Assembly (NCBI GenBank): GCA_036897525.1
Contig: JAYMTJ010000054.1
Location: 1-64,000 of the forward strand
Direction of reading: 5' to 3'
DNA from: Pelargonium x hortorum
Lineage: Eukaryota > Streptophyta > Magnoliopsida > Geraniales > Geraniaceae
DNA length: 64,000 nucleotides
Below are positions 27,151-39,582 of the stretch, piece after piece. The number at the start of each line of letters is the position of its first letter. The first letter of the stretch is position 1. The position numbers and the translations under genes are program-made. The notes below the pieces were generated by a model, which made no database searches, had not been told where the DNA came from, and saw only the letters and a program-made list of their open reading frames with translations.

Positions 27151-28234
27151 TTGCTAGGTGAATGCTAACTTGGAGGGGAGGGTCTTTTTACCGGAAACCC
27201 TTTCACGCGTACAGGATTCTCTGTACTATGTTAAAGCATTAGATAGAATTAGAACTCAAACAAGAAGAACTTGCTTTCAAACTAGCTTAGAGTCAAGTGC
27301 TCTCAAAGAATACATGAATCGGAGAAAGTCCATTCCAGCCAGATAGATTCAGAGAGTTCCATCGACAACAGCTTTCACTTCCTTATAGATTCGCTACAAC
27401 TGTAAGATAGAGCTAGCTTTGGACTAGTTCAACAGCAATACAAGGTACACCTACTAAGATAGTACATGAAGAGTAGAACTATAATATATAATTAGTTAAG
27501 ATCAAGAGCTACACTGTCAATACAGATAGATCAGAGAAGCACCTCCCCGAGAATAGATTAGAATACATTAGATCTCCCTTTCAATACAAAGCCAACAGTA
27601 AACAGCCTTTAGCCTAAGAACATGGTTCCTAGCATTCCCAAGCGATTCTGTATCAAGTACTTTTCCTAGCTTGAACTTCTCCCAACTCAAAGACAAGAAT
27701 CTATTTAGCAATAGTTCATAGCCTTAAATCGAAAACAGATAATGAAGTGCTAACTATGTTCCTACGTAGGCCGACTTTAAAGTTGTAGAATTCTTATATC
27801 TTCCTAATTACTTCTTTCGACAGCTAGAGACTGCTCCGAAAGTGGACAACTTAGGTCCTGCTATGAAAAAAAGCTATTGCTATTAGAGAGTGAGAAAAGA
27901 GGTTGTGTTTGTAGTTGGTCGGTTCCTAAGATAGAGCTTAAAAGACCCAGGTTACAAAGAACAAAGCCCAAAACAGGAATACATTATTGGAAACCTCCTC
28001 ATGACAACAAAGTTACACAAGAAACAAGCATTGAATTTGGAGGTACACAGTTCTTAATGACCCTTCTTAGCTAGCAACATCGACAAGCTACATCCAATAG
28101 ATAGGCCTTTCACAAAGCTTAGATTCACGGAGGGTCTTTAGTAGAAGGAGGATCTTTCCTTTCCCAGTAGGATATACTTTCTTCATGTTCCGAATGGATA
28201 AATAGAAATTCAATGCAATAGGCTAGAATTACTG
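27151..28234. other. Compositional island 3, left of repeat copy B
   Basis: Two modest plus-strand frames occur (27158-27346 and 27877-28074, 62 and 65 codons) with charged, protein-like composition but no recognised motif. The island ends in repeat copy B. It may be decayed coding sequence of a repeated element; that is inference only. Confidence 0.35.
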
Positions 28235-28397
28235 AGTACCTAAACGGCAGATAAAAGACATTCTATAGATAGTTAACTTCAGGGTTCTTTGCTTTAGTAT
28301 TTTAATCTGTATTCATTAGTCTTTAGTGGGTATTCCTGATTCCTAATTGGTTGGTAGAGCAAGGGTTAGTTTGATCGTGATGCAAAGCTTCAAGTCG
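28235..28397 (+). repeat. Dispersed repeat family 1, copy B (longest)
   Basis: The first 80 bases match copies A and C: AGTACCTAAACGGCAGATAA, then ACATTCTA, then TTTTAATCTGTATTC. The next part, TATTCCTGATTCCTAATTGG followed by GTTGGTAGAGCAAGG, is shared with the inverted copy M. In the 35 bases 28350-28384, 30 are identical to minus-strand 35365-35399. GGTAGAGC and TTCAAGTC are spaced 28 bases apart, as between the D and T arms of a tRNA, but the stems do not pair well. One frame through the copy reads VPKRQIKDIL and later LVGRARVSLIVMQSF, with in-frame stops between, so it is not an intact gene. Confidence 0.6.
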
Positions 28398-28490
28398 TAT
28401 AATCATAGTCAAAAAAGACTTTGTGACTTTGTATAACAAACATAAAATATACATTCAATTTCGGTTGTAAATAACGGGCTTCTCAACCTG

Positions 28491-28509
28491 ATTATTTTTT
28501 AAAAATAAT
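28491..28509. repeat. AT palindrome, 9-bp arms
   Basis: ATTATTTTTTAAAAATAAT has 9-bp arms around one base and is flanked by CCTG and AAGG, which add three pairs after one mismatch. It lies just past repeat copy B. AT-only arms of this length can arise by chance. Confidence 0.35.
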
Positions 28510-30038
28510 AAGGCTCCACGTAACCAGAGTTTTAGAGCGACTCTATTTGAGGATAATGCCCAGGTATCGACCAATTATTGTATGGATTTTGTATACCTAA
28601 ACATTCAGTTAATCTCTTTTGGTACTTTTTGTGTCACACATAAGGATACGCGGATACGACGAAAGGTAGAATAAAAGTGGAACTCTAGACTAGAACTAAA
28701 TACAAAGGCTTTTAAGAATTCTACACACAAATATTAAAAACTCTTGTTCATTTCGTTAATTGGCCGGGAACTCTCTTTAGACGGGCTAATCCTAAAGTCA
28801 GTTACACTTTTATCGGATCCTGTTTTTTAGAAATTTCTTGTACATGAGCTTCACTTTAAATGGGACTTGAAACCTATGCTATGGGATGGGATTTCTTCAG
28901 TTTAAGGTGTGTTTGTTCTATCACAGGTATTCAAGGGAGAAATAAGGAATACTGAATTGAATAAGAATGGAATAGTCATCATATATAAAATATATAATAG
29001 AAGTGATTCTTTTTTTTTTATTGCTTGATGGATAACTTAACTAATGTATCGACATACTAGGTATAACTTTCTATTTGTGAGCATTACCCGAGTTTTATCA
29101 ACATTTTACTATTCTCTTTCACTAAAGCAAACCTACGACATTCTAATAAACCCGACGTGACGTAAGGAAGCTTAGAACGAGCTCTATTGATGGGTTCTAA
29201 TATTAAACCTCTTTGTTATGCTTTATGAAATACATTTAAATAAAAGATAAAGAATTAGTACCCATATTTAATTTAATACATTACATCATAGCTTGTTTCA
29301 TACTCACACCTAGCATAACTTTCTTAATACCTATACTTTTCTTATGGGCTATGCCTATTTATTGTACCTGTCTTATAATATCTCATTTTACTTTGTACGA
29401 GATTCCTTTAATCCTAATGGTTAGGGTTCCTTGGACTTCTTGCAGCTAGTGTAGCTACTTATTACTTGTCTTTTATTGGAGCCTATACCTACCCCCAGAG
29501 ATCTAACCTTCTTAGAACCCTGACTCTGACTCTCTATCTTATCGGCTGTACTCTTCTTACCCGGTTTCTTACTCTTTAGTCTTTAAGGAGGATCTTGACC
29601 ATTTCCTTTTGTGTTATTGGTCTTGAATATATAACTTGAGCCACTAGTAGAATATCCTACTAACTAGAAAACAGGAACCTTTTCCTAGATACGGGTTTGG
29701 AGTATTCCAGTTTTTTTAGTCTGCTATATACCTTGGTGCATAAATTGTACTAAATTGAGTCAATTCTTTAGTTATGCTCTATTATATATAGTATGGGATA
29801 ACTACTACCTTGACGGTGCTACTCAAATCTATATCTTGCTGCTGCGTAAACAAAAACTTCTACAAGGGAAAACGCTTAAGCTAAATGATCCCTATAAATT
29901 GAAATGACAATAAAGAATTGGATCCTTTTGAAGCAGAGGCTACCTATACACTTTAACTTTTCTGGACCTACTCTAGCTAAAATAGAAACAAAGTCAAACC
30001 CTATACCACCACTCTACTACTTTGACTTTGTGAGGTAC

Positions 30039-30064
30039 ACATTACATTACATTACATTACATTA
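30039..30064 (+). repeat. ACATT microsatellite, five copies
   Basis: The pentamer ACATT is repeated five times without error. It is the clearest short tandem array I saw and may vary in length between individuals. Confidence 0.85.
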
Positions 30065-31826
30065 GTCTTTTCTAGTCCCTTCGCTTATCCTTACTTATAG
30101 GCCTTCAGTAAACTTGGTTTGATCCTATAATTGGCAAAAGTTTTTGAAATTGTAGCAGAACTTTACACTAGGGGAACCTTTAAACCCTTAATTGACTCGG
30201 TGTAGTGGAACTTTAGGAATAGTAGTAAGTTACAAAATAAACTTTAAGTTGGACTTTTTACTCTATACAAACAAGAGGATATCCTATTAAAAACAAGACA
30301 TATTTGACCTCCCGTGTCTTAGTATACTACCCATCGCAAATCCCCTTCGGGATTGGGAAGTGCAACTAAAAATAGAAAACCACTTACGTAATTAGTTAGG
30401 ATTTACCGACAAAGTGGGCTTAAAAAGGCGTCCCTAGAAGGGGGTCCTTGGAAAGAGAAGTAAAAGACATTATACGACGGGCAAAAGCAACTCAACTCCC
30501 GTAAGTAGTTTAGTAAAGAGCGACTAATCTTGATTATCTAAGAAGCAATATCTCACAAACTTAGACTTAGTACACCTATTATGGAGCGGTATAACCAAAA
30601 AGAAAGCGTAGTATTCTATCTCATTTTATAGAAGTATAAGAGTCCCGTGCCTCCTGACACAAAGCCGATGCCCTAAAATCAGCCATTCTCGGTTATTTTT
30701 GAGCAAGACGACGACAATAATGTAGTACTGTTAGAACTCCTAATCCAAGAAGCACTTTAATGCTTTGCAGGACTTCTTACTCTTGTTAAAGAACTTTTTT
30801 TACATGACTTCGATTCGACATCAAGAAAAAACGAGCTGAAGGTAAACTTAAAAATTTTTAAAAGAGTTCCAGAGACTAAACTTAAAAGACACTCTACATA
30901 TAGTCAATTTTTTGTAAAGAGTTAAGCGACTCCTTGCTCTTGGGGCAATCCCACTTCCTTAAGACTTGAAATTGAATTCAAAGTTTGTATTTGTATAAGG
31001 TATAAGAAAAGCACTTAGACAGACAACTTCTCTAGATAGATTGCTGCAGCAATACCTTAAGGGAGCCCCCCCCCTTCTTTAAGTAAAAGACGAAATTTTC
31101 GAAGACTATAAAAACCCGTAAACGAGGTTAGTGCAGCTCTCAACTCTCCTGTAATTAAAACTAAAGAAACGCAAGAGCATCTCTATATAATTTATAATAA
31201 CAAATTTCATTAAGGTAAGAATACGCATAACTCTCTAAAGATTTTAATTTGTCATGGGACGATAAGGCAACTTTAGACCCAGCCGAGGAAAAGCCCTCAG
31301 TCAGTTAGATAAATATATTGTAGAAATTTCTTTAGCTTTGTATATACTTGAACTTTACACCATCCCTCCATTAGCTTGGAATCAGCTCGCATTCCCTTAG
31401 ACCTTGGGTCCATAGCTTTATCGGAATTGCTCTTGACTGCACTTGCTATTGAGACCGGCTTAGTCATTAGAATCAGTTCTCCTCAATTCCTTTGGACTTT
31501 CAAGGTTGTTAGGAGTTTAATAAATTTCAAGATTTGTTGTAGATATCCTGGGTTTTTTTAGACCTCTTACCTTGTTAAGGTTTATCTCTATACAATCAGT
31601 TTTTATTTTGTGCGAGGCTATGACTCGAACTATGCCTTTTTTGGCTGTGGACGAATTTGCATTACCGAGTACCAAACCCGAGAGAAGAGAGGTAGTCGAT
31701 ATCTAATTGAATTGACTTTATTTTTATAGTATCCAATCCAGATCTGTTATCCTCTGTTATGAAGGAAAAGGGGCGCTCTAGAATGTCTAAATCGAATTCT
31801 AATTAGGTAAAAAGACCCGATTAATA

Positions 31827-31902
31827 GGTATCTAAACGTGCAATAAACAGCATTCTAGACAGTACAGTAACTTAGGCCTTTTATTTCATTTAATATGTAT
31901 TC
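31827..31902 (+). repeat. Dispersed repeat family 1, copy C
   Basis: GGTATCTAAACGTGCAATAA is followed by GCATTCTAGA, GTAACTTAGGCC and TATTTCATTTAATATGTATT. Order and spacing follow copies A and B. A stop codon lies directly before the shared GTA codon, as in B, while A has GAG there. Sequence right of this copy is only faintly like the second half of B. Confidence 0.5.
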
Positions 31903-34900
31903 GCGTTATCCCTATTCTAAAAAGTCTTTATTTACTAATTTATAAAGAGTGTGCCCTTAGTTTTCTTTTCTTATTAACTATTGTAAAGGATCTTCTTTAA
32001 CAGATGGCAGATATTAAAAAAAATGAAGTTTTTAAGTGAAGAATTGTTGCTATTTTAAAGTAGAGCTCTTATCTTTATGAGCCGGGTTTAGAGTAAAAAA
32101 AAGTTACTAAGGGTATTTCCTAACTAAAAGTACTGAAATTAGGCTTTAAAACTGAACTGGTAAGTTCCTTTATCAGGTTTTATAAGAGCCCTTTTTGAGT
32201 TGTATTTAGGATGTTATAGGAAGGATCTCTTGGAGTTTTAGAATCTGTTATTATGTATTCTGTGCCCTCAATAGATTGACCGGAATCCAAGCAAAGAGTT
32301 TCAGGATTGGCTTTCAATTCAAGAGAGCTACTGCTTTGGCTAGTGTGCCCGTGTCTATGCCTGTGCTTGCTCGTGAGTGTGTGCCTGCTTAGTTTAGTCA
32401 TGAAAAGAATAAGTCTGTGTCCTTGGTGTTCTCTATTGTGTGTAGGTATATTCGTCTTGAGAGCTTCCCGAAAGATCTCCTTTACTGTCTTTTTTCTGTA
32501 CTTTCCTATTAGCTTTCTAATAAACTCTTAACCATAAGATAAAAAAAAAGTCTTGCCGCCCTGTCAATATGATTCTCGCATTAACAACAAAATGATACTA
32601 AAAGTGTACCCTTGTCTCCCGATTTAGTTCCATATTGTAACGACTCTAATGAAGTTCTAGCTTATTCCTTACTTAAGAGTACTTTGTTACCTTGTATTCT
32701 TATGAAGGAATAATTGAATACTGAATTCAGTTACATACGAGTTTCTCGATTCATGAGCATTAGATAATTACAGGAAGTCTATACTAGCTATGGATTACAT
32801 ACCTCATTTAGACAATTATAAGATTACTCATAATAACTTACTATGACATCTAATTTGTTTCCTTATACCTAGAGTATCTAAAAATCTCTGGAACGAGGAG
32901 ACCCCTTATTAATAGTCATTATGATAAGTAGGTAGAGTTCTGACTATTCTATATAAACTGACAATCTTTTTGCTATGCTATAATAAGTGCTTCATTTTTG
33001 AATCTCCTAAATAGAAATTATTACAGCTGTCCTTATAGAATATTAGATATCCCTAAAAATGTTTGACTCAAGAAAGGGTTTAACTACGATTTGCTTTCAT
33101 AAAGAACAAGTTAATATAGGAGTCTAGTAAAGCCGGTATTCTATTAGGAGTAGATTTGCTATTTCTTATTGTACCTAACTAAACCGTACACGTGATTCTA
33201 GGGCCTTTTTAAAAAATATGTTTTATTCACTGGTCATGTTTCACCCCTTTTAACTCTCTTTGTGACCCCCTTTTTATTTTAAAAAGAACTCTGCAAGAAT
33301 GCATATCACAAGATAAGAAGGCCCGCTCAGAGTTCCGTACTTAGGTTTTCTATTCTCTAATTTGGTTATAGAATCCTTTCAAGTACGCTACCCTAGTTTA
33401 TATACCCGGTATAGAGGACCCCTTGTTCGATAAAAAAGTTATCGCTTAGTAAAATTCAGTATCCCGGTGAAAATATCTTGAAAGTTTGGAGAACCCTATT
33501 CTTTCGATAAAAGCTCATAAGCTCCTATCTAGTAATGATAGTAATGAATATAAATCCGGCTACTGCCAAATCAAAGGAACGATAAAGCAACTCCTAAACC
33601 AAGTCTTTATTCTCTCCCTAATGCCTTTAGCTGGAAGTTACAAATATAGGAATACTTAAGTTCTAACCGCATAACACTTCTTACTGACTTCCTCGACTTA
33701 ATTCTTAAAAAACTGTTCCGGTTGGTATAAGCGACCTTAACTTTTTGGCCCTAGACGGATAACTCTACATTTATCTGAATCATGATACCCTTACTAACTT
33801 AGCAAAGAGTCACTAGCATAAGCTAATCCCTATCCTAGAGGACTATTTAAGTCATTTTAAAAAAGGGGAGTTAGGGATTCAACACACGGAAACCTTTTGA
33901 GCGTAGAATTGGGATTTCCTGGATCTTTTGAAAAGAAGTACGTGGTCGTTGTACCCTTAATTAGGAGATTAACCTATCCCTTGTTATATTTCTAAAAGAA
34001 ATCGGGGATAATCTAAAGTACAAATGGATTCCTTTATCTCCTGAAATGCCTTTAACCAAACCAAGAATTATACACTTACTCGAAAACTAGAAAAGCATAG
34101 CTATCTGTTTAATAAGCTATCTTGCTAGAGATACTGGATTTAAAGTAAAGGCTCTTCCTCATGCCCTATGTATTTATTTATCGTTAGGGAGGAGATATAC
34201 TTAGAATGATAATCAATACATCCTTTTACCGACCGCAGTCTTACGGAGGAAGGTTAACTCATTACATTAGGGTATATCAGTATAGTACTAGCAGCAACAC
34301 AAAAACTGGCTCGAAAAAACTAGGAAAACCTTGACTTCAGTACTGAAATTCTTGGGAATTCTTGTAGATCACTCAAAATTCTATTCTCTTATTACTCAGA
34401 AATCTACATACAATAAACGGACTCACAAAGAAAAAAGAGTAGAACCCTTCTTGCTCCTTGCATTACCTGACTTAATAGTAAGATTACTAAGACCACCTAC
34501 TTCATAATCTTAAAACCTGTTCACACCTGGAAAATCCCTTTCCTAAGAGCTAGCAGAGGACCCTTCTTACCTGGAAAATCTGTACCTTAGACCTTAACTT
34601 ATTTGCCTTTCTTCATATGCCTTAACTTTCTTTTTATTATTTGATCTTGAGAACTTCGTAGCTCTGCTCTATAGTTAGAGAAGGGTAGGAATAGGAGCTT
34701 TAAGAGAGAAGGGAGATACCTTGCTAATGGTTAATTAATATAGGGGAGGGGCTCTTGGATTCCTATTAAGAGCTTAAGAGTTAGATTATTCTAGTACTTG
34801 TTATAAGTAAAGGTAAATTCCTCTTGCTCTATGTTCTTATCAGTAAAGAGGGGAGAGCCTTAGAAATAGAATGAGTAAATCCTTAAGGCTATGTAGGGTA

Positions 34901-35140
34901 TAATAATAGCACATAGCTATAGCACACCCACCAACAAAAAAAGACTCACAACTTTCAAGACCTACTTTGAACTTCCTTCTTAAAAGTGCCTATTTTAGAC
35001 TAAAAAAACCCTAGGAATTGACTTCAGTACGGAAAATCCCTTTGCTTTACCTATCCTAAAACTCCCATGAGCTACAATTAAGAAAGTAGAGTTACTTCTA
35101 CTTACAGAGATATAGAAGAATTGACTTGATGATAGAGTCC
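31903..35140. other. AT-rich spacer without recognised genes
   Basis: No gene was recognised. Overlapping frames of 73-74 codons at 32180-32531 lie on opposite strands and look like chance. CACCTGGAAAATC near 34525 and TACCTGGAAAATC near 34571 form a small local duplication. Confidence 0.5.
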
Positions 35141-35364
35141 GATCCTAATGACATAGCCGGTAAAGGTGTAAATACTGAGTAAAGTGAATCCTGAATTAGT
35201 TCTTCTTCTTGATGCACAGCAAATGATGTCTAAATAGAAATAGATTGTATTAGTTATTCAACTGATTACGCCCGTCAAGATTAGAGGGTATACAGAATAC
35301 GGATTTCTTTGTATAGGACATGGGAAGAAACGAGAAAACTGAGATCTTGGCTAATGAGAACCCA

Positions 35365-35486
35365 TACATCACGGTCAAGCTCATCCTTGCTCTACCAACT
35401 GACAACTGAATAGATATACTACTGCTAACATAACAAGTAAACTTGCCTAACTTATTTCGGGTTTTGTATTGCAAGGCCTGTTTATC
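35365..35486 (-). repeat. Dispersed repeat family 1, copy M (inverted)
   Basis: The minus strand from 35399 down to 35365 begins GTTGGTAGAGCAAGG, continues GAGCTTGACCGTGATG, and matches B at 30 of 35 positions; all but one of the changes are transitions. Upstream on the same strand, GTATATCTATTCAG parallels B's TATTCCTGATTCC, TTTACTTGTTATGTTAG parallels TTTAATCTGTATTCATTAG, and TAAACAGG, GCAATAC and AAGTTAGGC echo copy C. The orientation is opposite to the other three copies. A frame reads SVGRARMSLTVMYGF here, against LVGRARVSLIVMQSF in B. Confidence 0.55.
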
Positions 35487-36066
35487 TTGTTGAAAGCTTT
35501 TCTTCCGATCATACATAAGAGCTACTGAGGAATAGCATTAGAATAAGGACTCCAGCCCGTAAAGCTCCTTTGGGTTATCTTATTAGAGAAGTCTATCTCA
35601 GAGTAAGGTTGTTCTGGCCTTAGAATCCGTTTTTGTTATTGATATTCGGCTTTCTTTCCTTTCAGTTTTATAGGTACCGGAATCTAGATAAAAAACATTA
35701 TACTAAGTAAGTTTAGCCTTATTCTGTCTGGGTATTCCGGGATACTTGGGTATTTTTAGGAATTCAAGTCATTTGTATATAGCACATGAGGGATTCTCCT
35801 TAACGGATTAGTACTAAAAAAGGTATTGTATTTCTATAAGAATAAAGAAAAGACTATAATAAGATAAGTAGAGACTCCAACAAGAAGCCACCCATTATGA
35901 GTAATTATGAGTAGAAGGTACTAAAGCTCCACTGGTATAGAGAGAGTAAGTAGTACTTAATACAAGCACCTATTTATTACAAAGGCTTAAGGTCTAGCAA
36001 TTCTCCTTACTTATAAAGAGTCACTTTCCTCTTACGAAAAGATAGAAGAAAGATTAGCAGTTGAAA

Positions 36067-36100
36067 GGGAAAGCAGTCTGTAGGTCAATTAGAAAGTCTT
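36067..36100 (+). repeat. Dispersed repeat family 2, copy P
   Basis: GGGAAAGCAGTCTGTAGGTC followed by AATTAGAAAGTCTT resembles 39273-39305 (AGGGAAAGCAGTC in common) and 57924-57958 (GGAAAGC-GTC-GTA-GTC-ATT--AGTC). Similarity is roughly 75-80% with one-base gaps. The function is unknown. Confidence 0.35.
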
Positions 36101-36380
36101 CCAAGGAAACCAAGCCTAGGAGCTCTATCTCTTTGAAAACCCTGTGCTGCTAAACTAAAGGAGTGAATACAATGAATTACTGTCTTATTGATTTCACTTA
36201 CAAGCCTAGCACTTATTTTACCTCGTTTACTTTAGTAGGGGCTTTTTTAAGGACGGACGTGCTATTTCACAGAATCCTCACCACAAAAAACCTTTTTTTT
36301 TGTGAAAGACCTTCTCTATAAATCTGACGAAAAGTACAGTAGTCGCTTCTCCGCTGTTTACCTGCTCATGCTAACCCTTT

Positions 36381-36445
36381 TCTAATTTAGTCAAATCGCC
36401 CTCATTGGAGACCCTAAATCGTAGGTTCGAATCCTCTTCTCTTCT
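36381..36445 (+). pseudogene. tRNA-like 3' fragment
   Basis: CGTAGGTTCGAATCCT at 36420-36435 is a T arm of the kind found in plant organellar tRNA-Tyr, -Asn and -Trp, and the bases after it (CTTCTCTTCT) recall a tRNA-Tyr acceptor end. Upstream, TTTAGTCAAATCG recalls the D arm of tRNA-Tyr. The T stem itself does not pair well, no anticodon arm is clear, and no acceptor partner is seen. It is either a tRNA remnant or a chance match. Confidence 0.2.
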
Positions 36446-39140
36446 AGTGTCTAGAACCCTTCTTTCTTAATTATTTAAAGCTTTTCAAACCCATCCTTTA
36501 AGAGCCTCTTTTAAGAATGACAAGAAAGCTCTCTTCTATCTAGCATATCAGTGACTGGTATTTTGAATCTCAATGAATCTTTTAGCATAAGTCTTCAGTT
36601 TCTGGTATAGATATAGACGAACCCAAGTGATCCGCTAGCCAATATCCTTGTTTCAGGTTGCTCGCTAAGCCCTTTATATTAAGTCTTTTACGAAAGCATA
36701 GAACCTATCCACTTGCCACTTGTACATAAAAGTTTTCTCTCGAATGTCTCTACCTTACCAGTGCTTAGTCTGATTAGCTACCGGGCTGAGTTCTTACTAT
36801 TGAAAGTTCCATCAGTCCTTATATCAATTCCGGATTTTTTAAGACTTATATATTCAGGAACTAAAAAGATATAGAATTATTAGTCTCTAAAGAGAATCTC
36901 CTAACTAAATACATTACTTCGAACACAGATACTAGATTATAAAGTAATTAATAAGAGAATATACAGGAATATCCACAAAGAGTTAAGGACAAAGAGCTAC
37001 AACTCCAATAGATATAGAAGATTCAGAATTAATTATGAGTCTCCTTTATTTGAAGGAAACAGATATAGGAATAGTCTAATTAATAGAACATCAAGTCCTA
37101 TCCGTAGGGGGGGTCTTGCTATCTTCCTTTAGTTTTCTCCCATTATAAATGTAAAACTCCAAATTCAGTTACTCGGAAATCTATAAACGCATTTTCATGT
37201 ACGAAATGCAGGTTGCTTGGTAATATTCTATATTTTGTATGGAAAAATTCCTATATAATCTCGAGATCTAGTACTATCATCTTAATCAGAAATTTTTTTG
37301 ATGTGGAAGTACAGGACTAGGAAGTGCGAATCTCTGTAATAAGCTTTCGTGCTCCACTCAAAAAAAAAATATGGATTCTATCGATTAGAGTTGTTTTCTC
37401 TAAGTACTTGCAAAGTGAGGGGTAAAATACATAATTAAGCCTCTAAGAATCTCAATCACATACATCAAGAATTGTCTACCGACATCACCACGAGCTCCTG
37501 CAGAGTAAGTGACTTCCTCAGAGGAACTAAATCCTGCTTAAGATATATACCTCTTTAGTATGCGGTTTCCCCAGTAAATGCGCCGGTATCGCGAGAGTCC
37601 AGTATTGTGTAGTAAGGGGAACTTAATGAAATTAGAACCCTAATCCTTCCTTTTGATCGAAGGCGTTCACCAGGTTTTAGAACCATTTTATGCATGTTTT
37701 AACCCTTGAAATGTAAGACAGATCTTTCAACTCCGGGTTCGTTTCTGGAATAGGTCAAACCTTGCAGCTTGGAAGTGAGGATAGAGCATAGAGAAAAGGG
37801 ATCCAAAGAAATCTGTACAGTGTTGAAGGATTCTCCTGTTTCGGTATAGAACAACCATTTTTCATGTATAACTTATATTATATATCCTGGAGTTTGGATA
37901 CCTCTTAAGTACCCTTTATCTGAGTTTCTGTTGATTTTAAGGCATAAATCCGAGTTGACAGAGTAATTCCCTTTGTTTTAAATAGGAATTCCATAGGTTT
38001 TCTCCAAGGCTTAGATGCTATCTAAATTCGCGGATTTCTATTGCCCTTACCTTCCGATGACCAATTCTGAGGACAATCCTAGTTTACAGGGAATTCTTAG
38101 GGTTTTTTGTTAAAGGTCGATGAAGCATGAAGGAGGCTGAGCTGAGAGTCTTTTTTAATATGTTTATGTTATGAAATTTCTTAATTACGAACTCTTTTTC
38201 TATTTGATACAGCTATGCCTATTACTAGTCCGCTATATATACAGCTTCGCGCCGGTATACCTTATACCTGATGTTGCTAATAAAGGTTAGAGGCATATCT
38301 GTTAAAAACTTTACGAATTCCACATAATACTGACTCCAAAGCAATTTGAAGCTACAAAAGCATCCTGGTAAGAAGAGACTCTTAAGTTAAGTACTTACTA
38401 TTAGCTTCTTTATATCCGGAGTCAATTATTAATTAAATATAAATAAGGCTCTTCAAAAGTCTTTACTCTTATCCCGCGGTTTAATACTAACCAAGGATTA
38501 CTGTATAGTACAATTTTTTTCCTATCGAGTTGAGATAGATATTTAGCTTTTCATTAAGAGCTTTAGCGGCTTCTCACCTTAGAATTAATTGGAATAGCAT
38601 CTACTTTTGTTATAAACTGAATTTACAAGCGAGCTCTACATATTTTACCTCGTGTATGAGATTCTTCAGAATCTAAAATTGCTACAGTTTTTTCTAAAAG
38701 TTTTTTAGACTTCTTAAATTCTATTAAGGGGTCCCTCCTAGCTCAGCAATTGCCTAGGGAAATACGCTTTCAAATTTGTTAAGTATAAGGCACTATGTTC
38801 TTAGAACTGGGTTTAATAGTTGTTTATAAATAAAGAGAAAACTTACTTCCTATTATTTTAACTAACTAGCCCACGAATAGATAAATACTGACACAAGTAA
38901 CAAATAACCAGGGCATCCTCTCGGAAAACCTCTAGAAATCCTAGTATCATTTTGAATTGAAAAGGGACTCAAACTAAACTAATTGTTTAAGGTATACCAA
39001 ACTGAGGTGTATAGTTCAACTTCTAGCTACTCATAAAGGAAAAAGTTCCATCCGTACATTACTTGATTTAAGCATATGACCGGCAATAAATAACTATTTA
39101 CCGCAGACCAAAAGCTCATCTAAAATTCAATAATCGTAAG
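36446..39140. other. AT-rich spacer without recognised genes
   Basis: No gene, repeat copy or strong structure was recognised on either strand. Confidence 0.5.
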
Positions 39141-39272
39141 TTATTCCTTGTAACTTTCAGATAGCTATGAAGTATTCTTTAAGCAAGGTTCCTTCCGTGT
39201 AGGTAAAGGTGTTAATACAATGTTCTGGGATAGCTTGCTGTGAGTTCTTGTAGCATATTAGTTCTTTTGTTA

Positions 39273-39305
39273 GGGAAAGCAGTCCTTAGTCTAGTTGAAA
39301 GGATA
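39273..39305 (+). repeat. Dispersed repeat family 2, copy Q
   Basis: GGGAAAGCAGTCCTTAGTC followed by TAGTTGAAAG parallels copy P. Thirteen consecutive bases are identical and 9 of 12 agree in the right part after a one-base gap. Confidence 0.33.
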
Positions 39306-39558
39306 GTCGATGGAAGGTTAAAGCCTAAGAAGTCAAGCGAGGAAGAGTATCCGATATCCGTTTAGCAAGGAGTCTTAGATTTACCAGCTTTTGGTAATTT
39401 GGATAACATCTTTCTTAGGACTGAGAATTCCTAGTCCTAGCATTTATAGACTAGATATAGTTTAGGCAAGAGCTTGTCTCTTGTTGGAGCTCTTAATTCT
39501 GTAAAGCAAAGGAGTTCACAAGATTGTATATTCCTTGAAAGGGTTTTCTTTGTTGTAC

Positions 39559-39582
39559 TTTCCGATCTAATTTCCGATCTAT
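39559..39582 (+). repeat. 12-bp tandem duplication
   Basis: TTCCGATCTAAT is followed by TTCCGATCTATC. The second unit recurs near 57465 as TTCCGATCTATC in another island, so the word may belong to a wider repeat. Confidence 0.5.

Larger units (their letters stand above)
28398..31826. other. AT-rich spacer with a pyrimidine-rich patch
   Basis: No gene was recognised. It holds the AT palindrome at 28491 and the ACATT array at 30039. A stretch rich in C and T, about 29400-29640, resembles the islands in texture. Confidence 0.5.
35141..36380. other. Compositional island 4
   Basis: It carries repeat copies M (inverted) and P. The minus-strand frame 35250-35516 (88 codons) runs through copy M; its stretch VGRARMSLTVMYGF is shared with copy B, so the frame belongs to the repeat and not to a recognised gene. 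Confidence 0.4.

Noticed and set aside
31621-31645. Minus-strand ATAGTTCGAGTCATAGCC, a T-loop-like word
   Set aside because: Neither T stem nor acceptor partners can be formed.
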